A stretch of 64,000 bases of DNA from Mytilus edulis (GCF_963676685.1 NC_092346.1:73919821-73983820), one strand, 5' to 3'; positions 1 to 10,806 are shown, numbered from the stretch's first letter. The notes: generated by a model not told the origin, from the letters alone. A program made the numbers and translations.

Positions 1-75
1 GTAAAGTTAATGTCAACCAAAACCACGTTAACAAGTTATTCTGGTGATAAAAGGAAAGTGTAAGGCAAATGTCAG

Positions 76-809
76 TTGAATTTGCAAGATAAACAATTCG
101 ATTTCTTCATAATCGAAACTGCACAATCACCACTACTGGGATTAAAAGCATCCAAAGATTCAGGGATAATTCAAGTAATTATGGCCATTAAACCGGATCA
201 AAATCCTACAAAAGCATTTCCGAAGGTATTCAATGGACTAGGGTGTTTGGAAAAGCCTTATCACATTGAAGTTGACAAAAGTTTTCAACCTGTCGTAAAT
301 GCACCGAGAAACATAACAGCTGCGCTACGCAAAAACTTAAAGGATACATTGAAAGATATGGAGAATAAACACGTCATTAGAAAAGTGGATGAACCTACTG
401 ACTGGGTAAACTCGTTAGTTGCTGTGAAAAACCGTAGTCGGACAAATTAAGAGTGTGTTTAGATCAAAGATCCCTTAATGTTGCCATAAAAAGGGAATTT
501 TACCAATTACTAACAATTGAAGACATAACAACAAGAATGTACGGAGCAAAATGGTTCTCCAAAGTTGATTGTAACCAGGGGTATTGGCGGTTGAAGCTAG
601 ACGAGCAAAGTCAGTTGCTAACAACCTTTAATTCTCCGTTTGGCAGGTACTGCTTTATTAGAATGGCGTTCGGAATACGAAGCGCACAAGATGTATACCA
701 AAAACTCATCTCGCAAATATTTGAAATCCTAGAAGGCGTAGAAACGGACATAGATGTTATTATCATTTGGGGACAAACAGAAGAAGAATATAACACAGTA
801 AACCATTGA
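76..809 (+). pseudogene. Ty3/gypsy pol fragment (protease-RT linker and RT fingers/palm)
   Basis: Two reading frames (76-450 and 453-809) together encode the start of a Ty3/gypsy reverse transcriptase. The first ends near the conserved W-V-N-S-L-V block. The second holds C-L-D-Q-R-S-L-N, the K-V-D-C-N-Q-G-Y-W motif-A region and F-N-S-P-F-G-R-Y-C-F-I-R-M-A-F-G. A frameshift plus a stop near 435-450 separates them. In motif C the expected pair of adjacent catalytic aspartates reads D-V, so the second Asp is lost. No gag, RNase H, integrase or LTR is visible beside it. The family is certain at superfamily level. The copy is dead from the frameshift, stop and active-site loss. Confidence 0.88.
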
Positions 810-1797
810 AATCGGAAATCAAATTTGCAGGTTTGGGCAAATAACTAGACCAATTTTGTACTGTGATTGTACAATCTAAGATGGCGAAATACCATGAATC
901 TATCGTAAATATACCAGACGTAAGACGAACGCAAACTTAAAAAATGAATAGTCAAACAACTGTCAACTAAGTACTAAACACACAACGTAGTTTTATTTAT
1001 TATTGGCTTTGAACTGGCTTTCATAAGGTGCCAGTATTCTCATATCTGTACTTTTGATTTTATTTTAAGATCTGTTCATTTTTTTGTATCAAACAAATGT
1101 GTTGAGTAACTATGGACCTGTTTATTCACTGTGCCGGGTGAGGGATACATCCCGGCACATTATGTATGTGCTTGTCCCAAATTAGGAAACAATATACAAA
1201 AATAAAAATATGTTTTAGGAAAAGACAATCCTGTTTTACATAAATAGGAACCTAATTGATAGAATACGTATCCCTGGGTTTCAAATTTATAACTATCTGC
1301 TCATCAATTAAAAAAAAGCAGAAAGACCCTTAAGTCCCAAATTCCGAAATTATTTTAGATACATTCGTGCGTTTTGATAAGTTCTGAATTAGTCATATAG
1401 ATCCTGATGTTTAGGCGTATAAACACATCCTTAACATTCAAATGTAGAAGTTTCAGCGTTTCTGATAAATGTATATAAAAAGGTGGTTCGGACGCACATA
1501 ATGCATGAATTTGACATTTCAAATACCAAATCCAGTTCTTACTAATCCTGTCCTTTCATAATTCATATCATATTTTGAATTGGATATTGTATCGACAATA
1601 TAACATTTTATAACCTTGCATAAATCTAAGAAATAGCATCGATAAGTGTCATGCCAAAACATGACTTACATGTCCCCGTCTTTCCACCAACAATACGGTC
1701 AGATCCACGTTTAATGGTGGCACATTTTCTTTAAATTTTGAAACTGATATTCCTTGAAAAACAAACAGTATTATATATTTACTCACATGAAACAAAC
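810..1797. other. AT-rich spacer, no gene seen
   Basis: No supported reading frame. A perfect 8 bp inverted repeat (GTGCCGGG at 1131-1138, CCCGGCAC at 1151-1158) with a 12 nt loop stands out as GC-rich in AT-rich surroundings; its role is unknown. The last ~100 bases lead into the Penelope-like element. Confidence 0.5.
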
Positions 1798-2450
1798 CGG
1801 GATGCGGTATTCAGTACTTAGGTGAAACGGGGCGATATTTATCTAAACGCACGCAAGAACACCGTCCTGTATCGTTTTAAAAGACCCAATAAATTCAAAA
1901 GTATCATTTATCAACATCTTAAGAAGCACAATCATCCTATTAAATATTTAACAGTTCAACCTTTAGAAGTAGTAAATAAGCAGCCTGGTGAATCTCATTC
2001 AAAGTTTGTACGATCACGGAATATAATTGAATTGAATTGGATTAAAAAATTACAGAAAGTCTACCCTCTCGGTCTTAATGATAATATCATGGGAATTGGT
2101 AACATATCAAGAACCGATTCTGTTAACATTTTGGATATAGTTTCTAAAACTGTTCGTAAAAATCGTTCTCATGGACGTAGAAAAATCGCAATTAAAGAAA
2201 ATCTCGAACCAACCATACAACTATTTCGGACCTAATTTCTATTCCAAAAAACAACGACAGACATTATCTGTTAACCAAGGTCTGTTCTTTACCTATTAAT
2301 AAATTAAATAAAATTTAAGAGGATTGCTACACGATTTCATATTGCAGTCCTAAGTATGAAATCGTTCAAATTATAATGGCATATTGTTATTCTAAACTGT
2401 TTCCCAAAATTGATCGCCCTGAAAATAAAAATGAAACATTTTATTAAAAA
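1798..2450 (+). pseudogene. Penelope-like element, N-terminal GIY-YIG part (frameshifted)
   Basis: From 1803 one frame reads C-G-I-Q-Y-L-G-E-T-G-R-Y-L-S-K-R, which resembles the start of a GIY-YIG endonuclease (I-Q-Y then L-G-E-T). A frameshift near 1850-1890 moves it into the frame of 1822-2235. That part has an R-x-x-x-E-L-N-W-I block and P-L-G-L-N, typical of the distal half of bivalve GIY-YIG domains. The endonuclease lies upstream of the RT segments at 3839-6545, on the same strand. This is the permuted order described for Naiad-type Penelope-like elements; canonical Penelope has it C-terminal. The coding trace runs on, decayed, to about 2445, where a 1.4 kb repeat interrupts it. Assignment rests on motifs only. 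Confidence 0.7.
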
Positions 2451-3838
2451 ACAAGAGGCTCTCAAGAGCCTGAATCGCTCACCTTAATTCTTTTGGTTAA
2501 ATCTCTCATCAATGATTATTTTGGCTTTTCAATTTATTTAAATTTTTTTGGATCGTCCTATTTTCTTCAAAAGCCAAAAAAAAATATCATTTTCTCCTAT
2601 GTTTTATTTTAGCCATTGAGCTATGTTTCTTGACATACAAGGAAATAAAATATAAAATTTATACTAGATACTCTGAAACTCATTTAGCCTAAGTTTGGCT
2701 GAAATTGATACAGCAGTTTCAAAGGAGAAGATTTTTTGAAATAAGTCAACATGATGAACAAATTGTGAAAAAAGTCTTTAAAGGGCAATAACTCCTTAAG
2801 GGGTCAATTGACAATTTTGGTCAAATTGACTTAATTGAAGATCTTACTTTGCTGAACATTATTGCTGTTTACAGTTTATTTTTATCTATAATTATATTCA
2901 AGATAATAACCAAAAACAGCAAAATTTCCTTAAAATTACCAATTCAGGGGCAGCAACCCAACAACAGGTTGTCTGATTCATCTGAAAATTTCAGGGCAGA
3001 TAGATCTTGACCTGATAAACAATATTATCCCATGTCAGATTTGCTCTAAATGCTTTGGTTTTTGAGTTATAAGCCAAAAACTGCATTTGACCCCTATGTT
3101 CTATTTTTAGCAATGGCGACCATGTTTGTTGATAGATCATAACTTCGGATACAATTTACAAACTAGATACCCTAAGGAACATTCAATTAAAGTTTGGAAG
3201 TATTTGGCCCAGTAGTTTCAGAGGAGAAGATTTTTGTAAAAGATTACTAAGATTTACGAAAAATGGTTAAAAATTGACTATAAAGGGCAATAACTCCTAA
3301 AGGGGTCAACTGACCATTTCCGTCATGTTGACTTATTTGTAAATCTTACTTTGCTGAACATTATTCCTGTTTACAGTTTATCTCTATCTATAATAATATT
3401 TAAGATAATAACCAAAAACAGCAAAATTTCCTTAAAATTACCAATTCAGGGGCAGCAACCCAACAACGGGTTGTCTGATTCATCTGAAAATTTCAGGGCA
3501 GATAGATCTTGACCTGATAAACAATATTACCCCATGTCAGATTTGCTCTAAATGCTTTGGTTTTTGAGTTATTAGCCAAAAACTGCATTTGACCCCTATG
3601 TTCTATTTTTAGCAATGGCGACCATGTTTGTTGATAGATCAAAACTTCGGATACAATTTATAAATTAGATACCCTAAGGAACATTCAGTTAAAGTTTGAA
3701 AGTATTTGGCCCAGTAGTTTCAGAGGAGAAGATTCTTGAAATAGTTTACGACGACAGACGACGACAGACGACGGACGACGACGGACGCCAAGTGATGGCA
3801 TAAGCTCACTTGTCCCTTCGGGACAGGTGAGCTAAAAA
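2451..3838 (+). repeat. 1.4 kb interspersed repeat (family G) inserted in the Penelope-like element
   Basis: Begins ACAAGAGGCTCTCAAGAGCC (a short 5' palindrome) and ends with a long near-perfect hairpin at about 3803-3833 (AGCTCAC...GTGAGCT arms, TTCG loop) followed by TAAAAA. Inside, a unit of about 500 bp is repeated roughly 2.5 times: AGATCTTACTTTGCTGAACA recurs near 2840 and 3343, and the TTTCAGAGGAGAAGAT block near 2713, 3212 and 3714. A run of GACGACGGACG lies just before the hairpin. TAAAAA occurs at both borders (2445-2450 and 3833-3838), so it is either a 6 bp target duplication or part of the tail. A second, shorter copy lies at 32272-32513. No coding capacity is seen; the superfamily is unknown to me. 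Confidence 0.75.
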
Positions 3839-4539
3839 GTATGTCAATAAAGGTGGTTTTGATTTTGTAAATATTGCCGGTATTTTTAACGACCATTCTG
3901 TTAAAGACCAAATTCCTGGATATTTTGATAATGCTGAACTCCCTCTTATTTGTTATATTTACAAGAAATCTACCCGGAAATTTGTGTTTAATTATAACCA
4001 ATTGTGTAAAGATGTAAATATCATTGAAAATACACCTAAGTCATGTAATTGCAGTAATTCCGAATAAACTTATGACCCCATTTCTCATGTCATAACAGGA
4101 GACCTTAACATCGTTCGCGACCGAGAGTTAAAATCATTCCTCAATAAAGGACCTAAATATCGTCCCCAGTCAATTATTAATTGGAATGAGTGTCGTAATA
4201 TCATCCACGACTCACTTCGTACCTACTGTTTGAAATGGGTAAACCGGGGAAAAGCTGACAAAAAATCTTTGGACTCTTTTTTTAATTCAGTAATGAAGAT
4301 AGTTGATATCCGAATACAACATTTCAAAGAACATTTTACTCCTAACAACAACCAGAAATACCATATTTCGCGTATCAAACATAAACTAAAAGAACTAGCC
4401 AAGGAATTTGTTTTTGTCCCGGCTGATAAAGCTGCTAATAATATCATTATTGTTTGACGTAAATTTTATATTGAGGTTCTGCAAAAGGAAATCACGAATT
4501 TACCACCAATCCAACTGACTTCATTTTCAGAAAACGACA
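3839..4539 (+). pseudogene. Penelope-like element, N-terminal RT segment
   Basis: Resumes the reading frame after the 1.4 kb insertion: K-Y-V-N-K-G-G-F-D-F-V-N, then P-L-I-C-Y, then H-V-I-T-G-D-L. The clean part at 4230-4457 ends K-E-F-V-F-V-P-A-D-K-A-A-N-N. These blocks are characteristic of bivalve Penelope-like RTs. Two in-frame stops (near 4063 and 4455) inactivate it. Reading across the empty repeat site restores a continuous frame, so the repeat inserted precisely. The segment ends near 4540, where an inverted copy of a related element begins. Confidence 0.85.
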
Positions 4540-5612
4540 TCTGTAAAAGAGGGACGAAAGATACCAAGGGGACAGTCAAACTCATAAATCTAAACAAACT
4601 GACAACGCCATGGCTAAAAATGAAAAAGACAAACAGAAAAACAATAGTACACATGACACAACATAGAAAACTAAAGAATAAACAACACGAACCCCACCAA
4701 AAACTAGGGATGATCTCAGGTGCTCCGGAAGGGTAGGAAGACCCTGCTCCACATGTGGCACCCGTCGTGTTGCTTATGTGATTACAAATCCGGTAAATAG
4801 TCTAATTCGGTAGGTCACATTCATGAAAGGGAAGGGGATTGTAGTTACGACGTAAGGAACATATCCGATATCATTTGTGAAACGGTTATTCCATAACGGT
4901 CAACCAACTCGTGATGGCGTCCATAAAATTTACGAAGGGATGATTTCAACTTCACCATTTGGAACTCTTGGTTTAATAGCTTCCTTGTGAGCAGTTACCC
5001 TCTATCAAGAAAATCATGATAGGAAATGCAAGCACGGGAATATCGTATCAATTGGGAGATATATACCCCGTATGCAGGTGCTGCTGGAATGTTACTACTT
5101 AGAAATGGAAAGTTCACAATTGGAAAGCTGAAATCATCTCTTTTGTCATAAAGTTTTGTTTTCAACCGACCCTCATTGTCAATTTCTAGATGTAAGTCAA
5201 GATATGAAGCCGACTTAACTGTATCTGTAGTATCCTTTATCTCCGATTCGATGGGATAGATGCGTTCCACATAGTCACCAAATTTTGAATTGTTTAGTGA
5301 AAGAACGTCATCTATATAGCGGAAAGTAGAGTTAGAGGATATTGCTAACTTCTTATCTTTCTTCCTAAGAAGTTTCTGCATGAAGTCAGCCTCATAATAA
5401 TAAAGAAAAAAGTCGGCAAGTAGAGGGGCACAGTTTGTTCCCATTGGGATGCCGACAGTCTGTTGAAAAACACGTCCTCCGAACGTTACAAATATGTTGT
5501 CAATCAAGAAATCAAGCATTTTGATAATATCGGTTTCAGAGAATTTTTTGTTTGAATCAGAGTGATTCTTTACAAAATATGATTTATCCCTCCCTAAGAC
5601 AAGATACTTGTA
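4540..5612 (-). pseudogene. Penelope-like RT C-terminal half plus 3' end, inverted and nested
   Basis: The open part at 4995-5519 (174 codons) encodes G-I-P-M-G-T-N-C-A-P-L-L-A-D (motif B) and F-R-Y-I-D-D-V-L-S-L (motif C with both Asp intact). It continues through S-Y-L-D-L-H-L-E to A-Y-G-V-Y-I-S-Q-L-I-R-Y-S-R-A. Upstream on the minus strand (to 5612) the trace continues with Y-F-V-K-x-H-S-D-S. Downstream, to 4540, lies the element's 3' region, ending in the reverse of AGAGGGACGAAAGATACC, which recurs as short fragments elsewhere in the window. The copy is 5'-truncated and interrupts a plus-strand relative between 4540 and 5613. Confidence 0.88.
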
Positions 5613-6545
5613 TCTACGTTGGCCATCAAGAACAAATACAAACTTTTAGCTACTTCTTTACAAGCAGAACCAAATACAATGAAAGTCCCAACTATGTACT
5701 GGCTTCCGAAGCTACACAAAAAACCTTACAAATATCAATTTATTTCATCTTCAAGCCATTGTTCCACTACTAAATTTTCTATTCTACTTACTAGTACACT
5801 TGGAACAATAACAAAAACCTGATTATAAATTGTTCAAATAAGGCCTTTGAAAATAGTGGAATTAATTTCTTTTGCGGACCTATTTTTGTATTGTTATGAG
5901 TTACAATTGATGACTAAAATTAGCAAAGACCCATCGAAACAACATTTGATACAAAAATTTAACAATACTTTTAGATATTTGGATGATATATTGCTCTCAA
6001 AAATGACGACTTCAGTATGTAACTAAAGACATTTATCCTGTTGAACTTACTTTAAATAAAGCTAATACTAACAATGACCACTGCCCTTTCCTCGATCTTG
6101 ATATCAATATCATTAACGGGAAGCTTAATACAAAAATTTATGATAAAATAATTGATTTTTCATTTCCTATCGTTAATCATCCATTTTTAGATGGTGACTT
6201 CCCTTGTCACCATCTTACGGTGTTTATATATCTCAACTTGTACGATTCGCTCGTGTATGTAACAACGTATTAGATTTTAGCGAGAGAAATTTATGTTTTA
6301 CTGAAAAATGATTACACCATGATTTTCGATATCACAAACTAGTCAAAACATTTACTAAATTTTATCATCGGTATAAGGACATAATTCGTACATATAACTC
6401 AACATGCAGACATCTTATACGTTCAGGTATTTCACATCCAATCTTTTATGGTAATATTCTTCACAAAGCACACAAATGTCAGTATTCACCTCATATAGTT
6501 CCGATACTGTTGTCAGGTCATTAAAGATTGCATATTTTGGCTTTA
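5613..6545 (+). pseudogene. Penelope-like element, rest of RT (continues 3839-4539)
   Basis: At 5619-5822 the translation has T-M-Y-W-L-P-K-L-H-K-K-P-Y-K, a hallmark of Penelope-like RTs. It continues on the same strand as the 3839-4539 segment. Motifs A and B are missing, apparently by a deletion near 5822-5870. The trace resumes with F-L-Y-C-Y-E, and then F-R-Y-L-D-D-I-L (motif C). Further on, N-G-K-L-N-T-K-I-Y-D and F-P-I-V-N-H-P-F are followed by frame-broken remnants up to about 6545. Several stops and shifts make it dead. A short A-run follows near 6597. Confidence 0.82.
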
Positions 6546-7321
6546 ATATTGATTCACCTATAGGGTCTTTGCATCGGAACTAAACACATTTATTTAAAAA
6601 AAAAAACTGTTAACAGTTGTTGGCATGACACGGGTAATGTTCTTCTCATATATTTTATGATAGTATGATACATAGTTAACTGCTAGTAGTCTGTTGTTAT
6701 TTATGTATTATTGTCATTTAATTTATTTTCTTTTGTTACATCTTCTGACATCGGACTCGGACTTGAACTGAATTTAATGTGCGTATTGTTATGCGTTTAC
6801 TTTTCTACGTTGTTACGGTCAGAAATCACCTTTAAATTGTAGCCAACAAAAGACACAAATCGATAATAAAATTTAACAAGATTTATTGTACAAAAGTTTA
6901 CTAGAAATATTACACATATATTACTGTTAAGGGGGTACAGAACACCTAAGAAAAGATAACTCTTACTCATAGTCTGATTCATTGCTACGTTTTAAAATTA
7001 TGTGCAATATGTAAGCTTTTAAAAGATCATGATTAGAATGTTTACATTATTGCAGCTGTACACCCGTTGTTATTCTTTTAATCTTTTAATTCATTTAAAG
7101 TTACTCATTTTCAATAAATGAATCTTCAATGAGACATAAAAGGGAAATTTCGAAGTGAAATAAATTTACCAAAAGAAAACCAGGACGTTAGAAAAGGAGG
7201 GAAACAGAAAGAGAAAGTACCATAACTGTTTTCGTTTTTTACTTGGCAATGTCTAGGTCTTAAATAAAATGAAATAAAATACAAAAAGTTAAAAGTCTAA
7301 GGATGCTACCATTTGATTTGA
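6546..7321. other. Spacer with a short repeat-family A fragment
   Basis: No gene is seen. About 6735-6820 holds the 5' end of repeat family A (TCTGACATCGGACTCGGACT ... GCGTTTACTTTTCTACGTTG), which recurs in longer form at 13160-13565, 47345-47765 and 63430-63780. Confidence 0.5.
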
Positions 7322-7336
7322 GGGGGGGGGGGGGGG
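7322..7336. repeat. 15 bp poly-G tract
   Basis: Uninterrupted run of 15 G on the plus strand. No association with a gene is visible. Confidence 0.9.
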
Positions 7337-7599
7337 AGAGCTAGGATTTAAAAATTTGTCCTGCATTTTTTTTTATAGGTGTAATCATCATTATTGTCCT
7401 GCATTTTTTATTTTTCATTCTTTTACGGACCTGCAATTTTCATTAGTTTACTGGAATTGTTTTCATAAATTGTCATCCTGCTTGTTATGCCAAATTACTG
7501 ATTCTTCCTTTGTTTGTTCAAAAGCCTGTCTTGCCTTTTTTTCAAATTTCATCCAAGCCCCCCCACTCCCTTTCCCCCTCCTCAAATGAGGGTGGATAG

Positions 7600-7770
7600 G
7601 ACCTTAATCGGGACTCCGGGATCGAGTGTTTTTAAGGTCAGGATTTAGGGATTGACCCTTTCGAGATCCGGAAATTCTTTTTTTGAATTTCGGGGGTCAG
7701 GATTTCTGGACCTCGGGATTTCGGTTTTTTAAGCCGGGATTTCGGGATCAGGACCCCTCCTACCTCAAAT
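7600..7770. repeat. Degenerate CGGGATTTCGGGAT minisatellite
   Basis: Variants of CGGGATTT, TCAGGATTT and GGGGTCAGGATTTC recur every 10-20 bases. It resembles an old simple array with no coding content. Confidence 0.6.
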
Positions 7771-9009
7771 GGTAGCTCCCTCCGACAATAAAATTTTAAC
7801 AAAATAAATAAGAATCCCTGGACAATTACACAATGCTTATGTTTGTAGATCTTCTTATTAAATTGATTAAATCAAAACTGAATTGACTCCACAATACTTT
7901 TTTTTAAAACATAACATGAGGTTTGATTTTTAAGGAAATACACTATGGCCTTAGTAATACATGTAGTAATGTAAAAAAGATTACGAATAATTTATAATTT
8001 TATAATTGCTGTCATATTTTTTAAAGTGCAATTGAATATTTATTGCATGATTTATATTAATGTAAAAAGTTAGAAGATACCCAGAGGGATAATCAACCAC
8101 CAGTGCATCATTTACATGTCACGGAACAAGGCAAAAAGAAGGAAAAAAACGTCCTTTTCAGTCCAAAAAACACTACACATATTTTTGCTTTCTTAATTCA
8201 TCTGAATAAAAAAAAACTATATCTTTCTAGTATCTTTTCCCAACCTTTATCCTGACAGGTGTAGAAAATTAACGGGTGTCTTCTATTCCGTCCGCAATTT
8301 TAGGGAAAGTAAAGTCTATATTTAGAATCATAGTTGAAACTGAAACTACACATGTATGATATAAATAGAACATGTCATTTTCGCTTTATCAAATTTAAAT
8401 TTCGAAGGGATGGCAAAATTTATTATTTTCTTTTGTTGTGCATTTGTCATGTTAACTTGTGTATCTTTCCGATTTTTTTTTTTATCAAATTCAATTTTGA
8501 AATAAATATAAAAAAGAAAGTGTGGTGTTATTGCAAGTGACAAGTGAAAATGTTTCTTCTCAAGTCTCAATTCAAGATTATTACTGAATAGAGTAATCAT
8601 TCTCTATAATAATAAGGGGCCCCAAATGTGAAACTTGTAACTGCCGTGCTTTTAACTAAAAACCAGTTGTATCTAATTTTCATAACCTCTGCAGAAATAC
8701 TAAAAACATTCTATGTTTAACAAACTTAATTTAACAGTATAAGGATGTCAGATCTATTTCATCTCTTATGAGCCGTGGTTCTTTGCACCAATGGTTTTGT
8801 CGTTATGTTTTGAATTGTATATTTTTGAATCTGGCCAAAAGACCAATAAATTGAAAATCTTGATCATGTAAAGCATCTGCCAACTTTAAAGCTTTTCCCT
8901 ATGAATCATGTGTATTTTTGGCGTGTCATGCTTTTAATTTCAACAGCTCGTATCTCAAATGAAAAATCAGTTACATCCTTTTTTTGCCCCTGCAGTGCAA
9001 CTGAAAGTC
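7771..9009. other. AT-rich spacer, no gene seen
   Basis: Homopolymer-rich sequence with many stops in all frames. I see no exon with plausible splice sites and no recognisable repeat family. Confidence 0.4.
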
Positions 9010-9033
9010 GGGGGGGGGGGGGGGGGGGGGGGG
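9010..9033. repeat. 24 bp poly-G tract
   Basis: Run of 24 consecutive G, followed directly by a pyrimidine-rich CCGTCTGTCCTTCCGTCCGT segment typical of the start of bivalve interspersed repeats. Its length may be uncertain in the assembly. Confidence 0.9.
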
Positions 9034-9369
9034 TATTGATTTACCCCTGTCCGTCTGTCCTTCCGTCCGTCCCATTATTGGTATATAGTTATTTGGCATG
9101 ACTCCTCCTACTGTTTGATTTCTAGGAAGTTTTCACTTTGCTGTCTGTTGAGTAGTTAAGTACGTACGCTGCGCTTCAATAGAAACGATTCCCTTTTCAA
9201 ACAATTTTATGTGACTACATGTCGATTATTTATTCCGTGTGCATTGAATGGGTTGACATGTCATAAATCTTTCTATATTGTTGTATGGTCGATTAAAGCT
9301 TGTGTAACATGATTTTTTAAAATAAATATGAATTCATACTGACTTCATAAAAGTCATGGCCCGTACAAG

Positions 9370-9680
9370 TGTTTCTTACCAAAAACTACATTTATCGTCC
9401 TTGAGGTCAAAGTTCAAGGTCACATGAAGGTCAAAATTTTAAGAAGGCACACCACCTCATGATGATACATCCACATGCCAAAGATGTAAGGCCTAGGTCA
9501 AAAGGAAAAGAAGTTATGGCCTACATGGTTGTGTTTTTCGCGGGAAAAAACCCATAAAGTTGACCTTGAGGTCACATTTGAAGGTCACGCAAAGGTCATC
9601 ATGATGCAAGACACTTAACCCTATGATGATACATCAACATACCAAATAGCTAAGGCCTAGTTCTAAAGACGAACAAAAAT
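9370..9680. repeat. Two ~150 bp direct repeats with AGGTCA half-sites
   Basis: The block GAGGTCAAAGTTCAAGGTCA...ATGATGATACATC...AAGGCCTAGGTC (from about 9400) recurs from about 9560 with moderate divergence. Each copy contains two AGGTCA half-sites on the plus strand, five bases apart (9417-9422/9428-9433 and 9582-9587/9593-9598). The second also has TGACCT-TG-AGGTCA at 9561-9574. This spacing matches the DR5 element of RAR/RXR-type nuclear receptors. The motifs are seen; any regulatory role is inference. Confidence 0.6.
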
Positions 9681-10304
9681 ATGGCCATTATGTACTTTTT
9701 GAATAGATTTTGCTCTTATTTAATGAACCAATTTGAGGGTGGGGCGTAATTTAAACTTAAATACCAAAAAATCTAACGGTTAAATTTTAAAATAATTTTG
9801 CATGAACAACCGACTAGTATAGCACTACAAATGCTTAGTTTTATGAAAAAATTAAACGACACATTTTTTTTTCAAAAAAAAAATCTTCTTCAAATACTAG
9901 AAGCACAGCATTCAATTTTCGGGGCTGATTCTGATACCCCCTATTAAAGTTCTGGCAAAATTTTAAATCCGGAATAAAAAACTTACAAGGAAGGGGTATC
10001 AGTGAACTAATATTCACCTCAGCTATCATTATTAGCTATGCTATTGTCAATTTAGGATTAAATTTTTAAATTTTTAACAAATTCAACCCTATACCCATAT
10101 TTCAGAAACTTCCAATTTTGGCCGATACTAGTATGTAAAAGATGCCATATTTGAGTTGCCAAATCTTTTAAACCTATGGTTCAAATGTTTTAAAATTTTT
10201 ACAAGATGTTGAGGTTGGCCTAGTTTATCAATGAAAAAAAATTAAGAAAAATTAAACGACAGGATTTTTTTGGGGTATAGTGTTGGGTACCCCCTTAACT
10301 TAAC
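9681..10304. other. Spacer with short AT-rich direct repeats
   Basis: The phrase AAAAATTAAACGACA followed by a T-run occurs near 9845 and again near 10247. No gene is supported. Confidence 0.4.
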
Positions 10305-10498
10305 TGACAAAATATGAGTCCAATCTTTTATCTTTATCTGTATTCGGAAATCTTCTCGGAATCCAATCTGAATATTACGTTCACTACTAAGGTCACAATC
10401 CAGTATGATGTTGTTTGTAGAATAAAAGTGTCAATCCAAATGCTGTGAATACTAATGTCTATCGATGTCTAAGTCTGAGAGTTTAACTTAGTGTTTGT

Positions 10499-10507
10499 AT
10501 ATATATA
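10499..10507 (-). promoter_or_regulatory. LTR TATA box
   Basis: TATATATAT next to the heat-shock element, in correct order for minus-strand transcription. Simple AT runs are common here, so the call leans on context. Confidence 0.5.
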
Positions 10508-10516
10508 GTTGTCACG

Positions 10517-10544
10517 GAAATTTCTAGAAGACTCTAGAAATGGA
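10517..10544 (-). promoter_or_regulatory. Heat-shock element in the LTR
   Basis: On the plus strand the spacing is GAA-at-TTC-ta-GAA-ga-CTC-ta-GAA: three perfect inverted pentamer units plus two more with one mismatch. This fits the nGAAnnTTCnnGAAn consensus for HSF trimers. It lies about 10 bp upstream of the LTR TATA box on the minus strand, the distance expected of a proximal promoter element. Confidence 0.65.
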
Positions 10545-10783
10545 ACGTCCTAGACAGTTACAACGGATGTTTCTAGTAAAATGTAAAAGTTTAAATTACG
10601 CATCTTTTATTAGGATCATTCTGGTATCATTATGTAAGTCAAATGGAAAGTTCCAATCATTCTGCGATTGTTCCAGTGATTTCTAAACTGCACAGTTTTA
10701 AGATTATTTTGTAAACAACTATCAGGCCACACAAAACAAATAAGGCAAACTCAAACAAATATAATAATTACAATATCATAACA

Positions 10784-10806
10784 CCCCCACTCCCCCCCCC
10801 CCCCCC
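10784..10806 (-). other. Polypurine tract of the Ty3/gypsy element
   Basis: On the minus strand, a run of 15 G, then AGTGGGGG, abuts the LTR start TGTTATG. A purine run directly before the 3' LTR is the plus-strand primer site of LTR retrotransposons. Confidence 0.7.

Larger units (their letters stand above)
10305..10783 (-). mobile_element. LTR of a Ty3/gypsy element (3' LTR, minus strand)
   Basis: Read on the minus strand, the LTR starts TGTTATGATATTG at 10783, directly after a G-rich polypurine tract, and ends ...CATATTTTGTCA at 10305. It is 479 bp and has TG...CA ends. A heat-shock element (10517-10544) and a TATATATATA box (about 10499-10507) lie in promoter order on that strand. RNase H coding sequence is immediately upstream. 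The second LTR is not in the window because the element is cut by a satellite near 10990. The start is well supported by the polypurine tract; the far end is inferred from the TG...CA rule. Confidence 0.72.

Noticed and set aside
2451..3838. Helitron assignment for family G (terminal hairpin followed by CTAA).
   Set aside because: TAAAAA at both borders suggests a duplication, which Helitrons do not make, and no TC 5' end is clear.
9010..9033. Poly-G run as a G-quadruplex regulatory site.
   Set aside because: Homopolymer next to a dispersed repeat and far from any gene; length may be a sequencing artefact.
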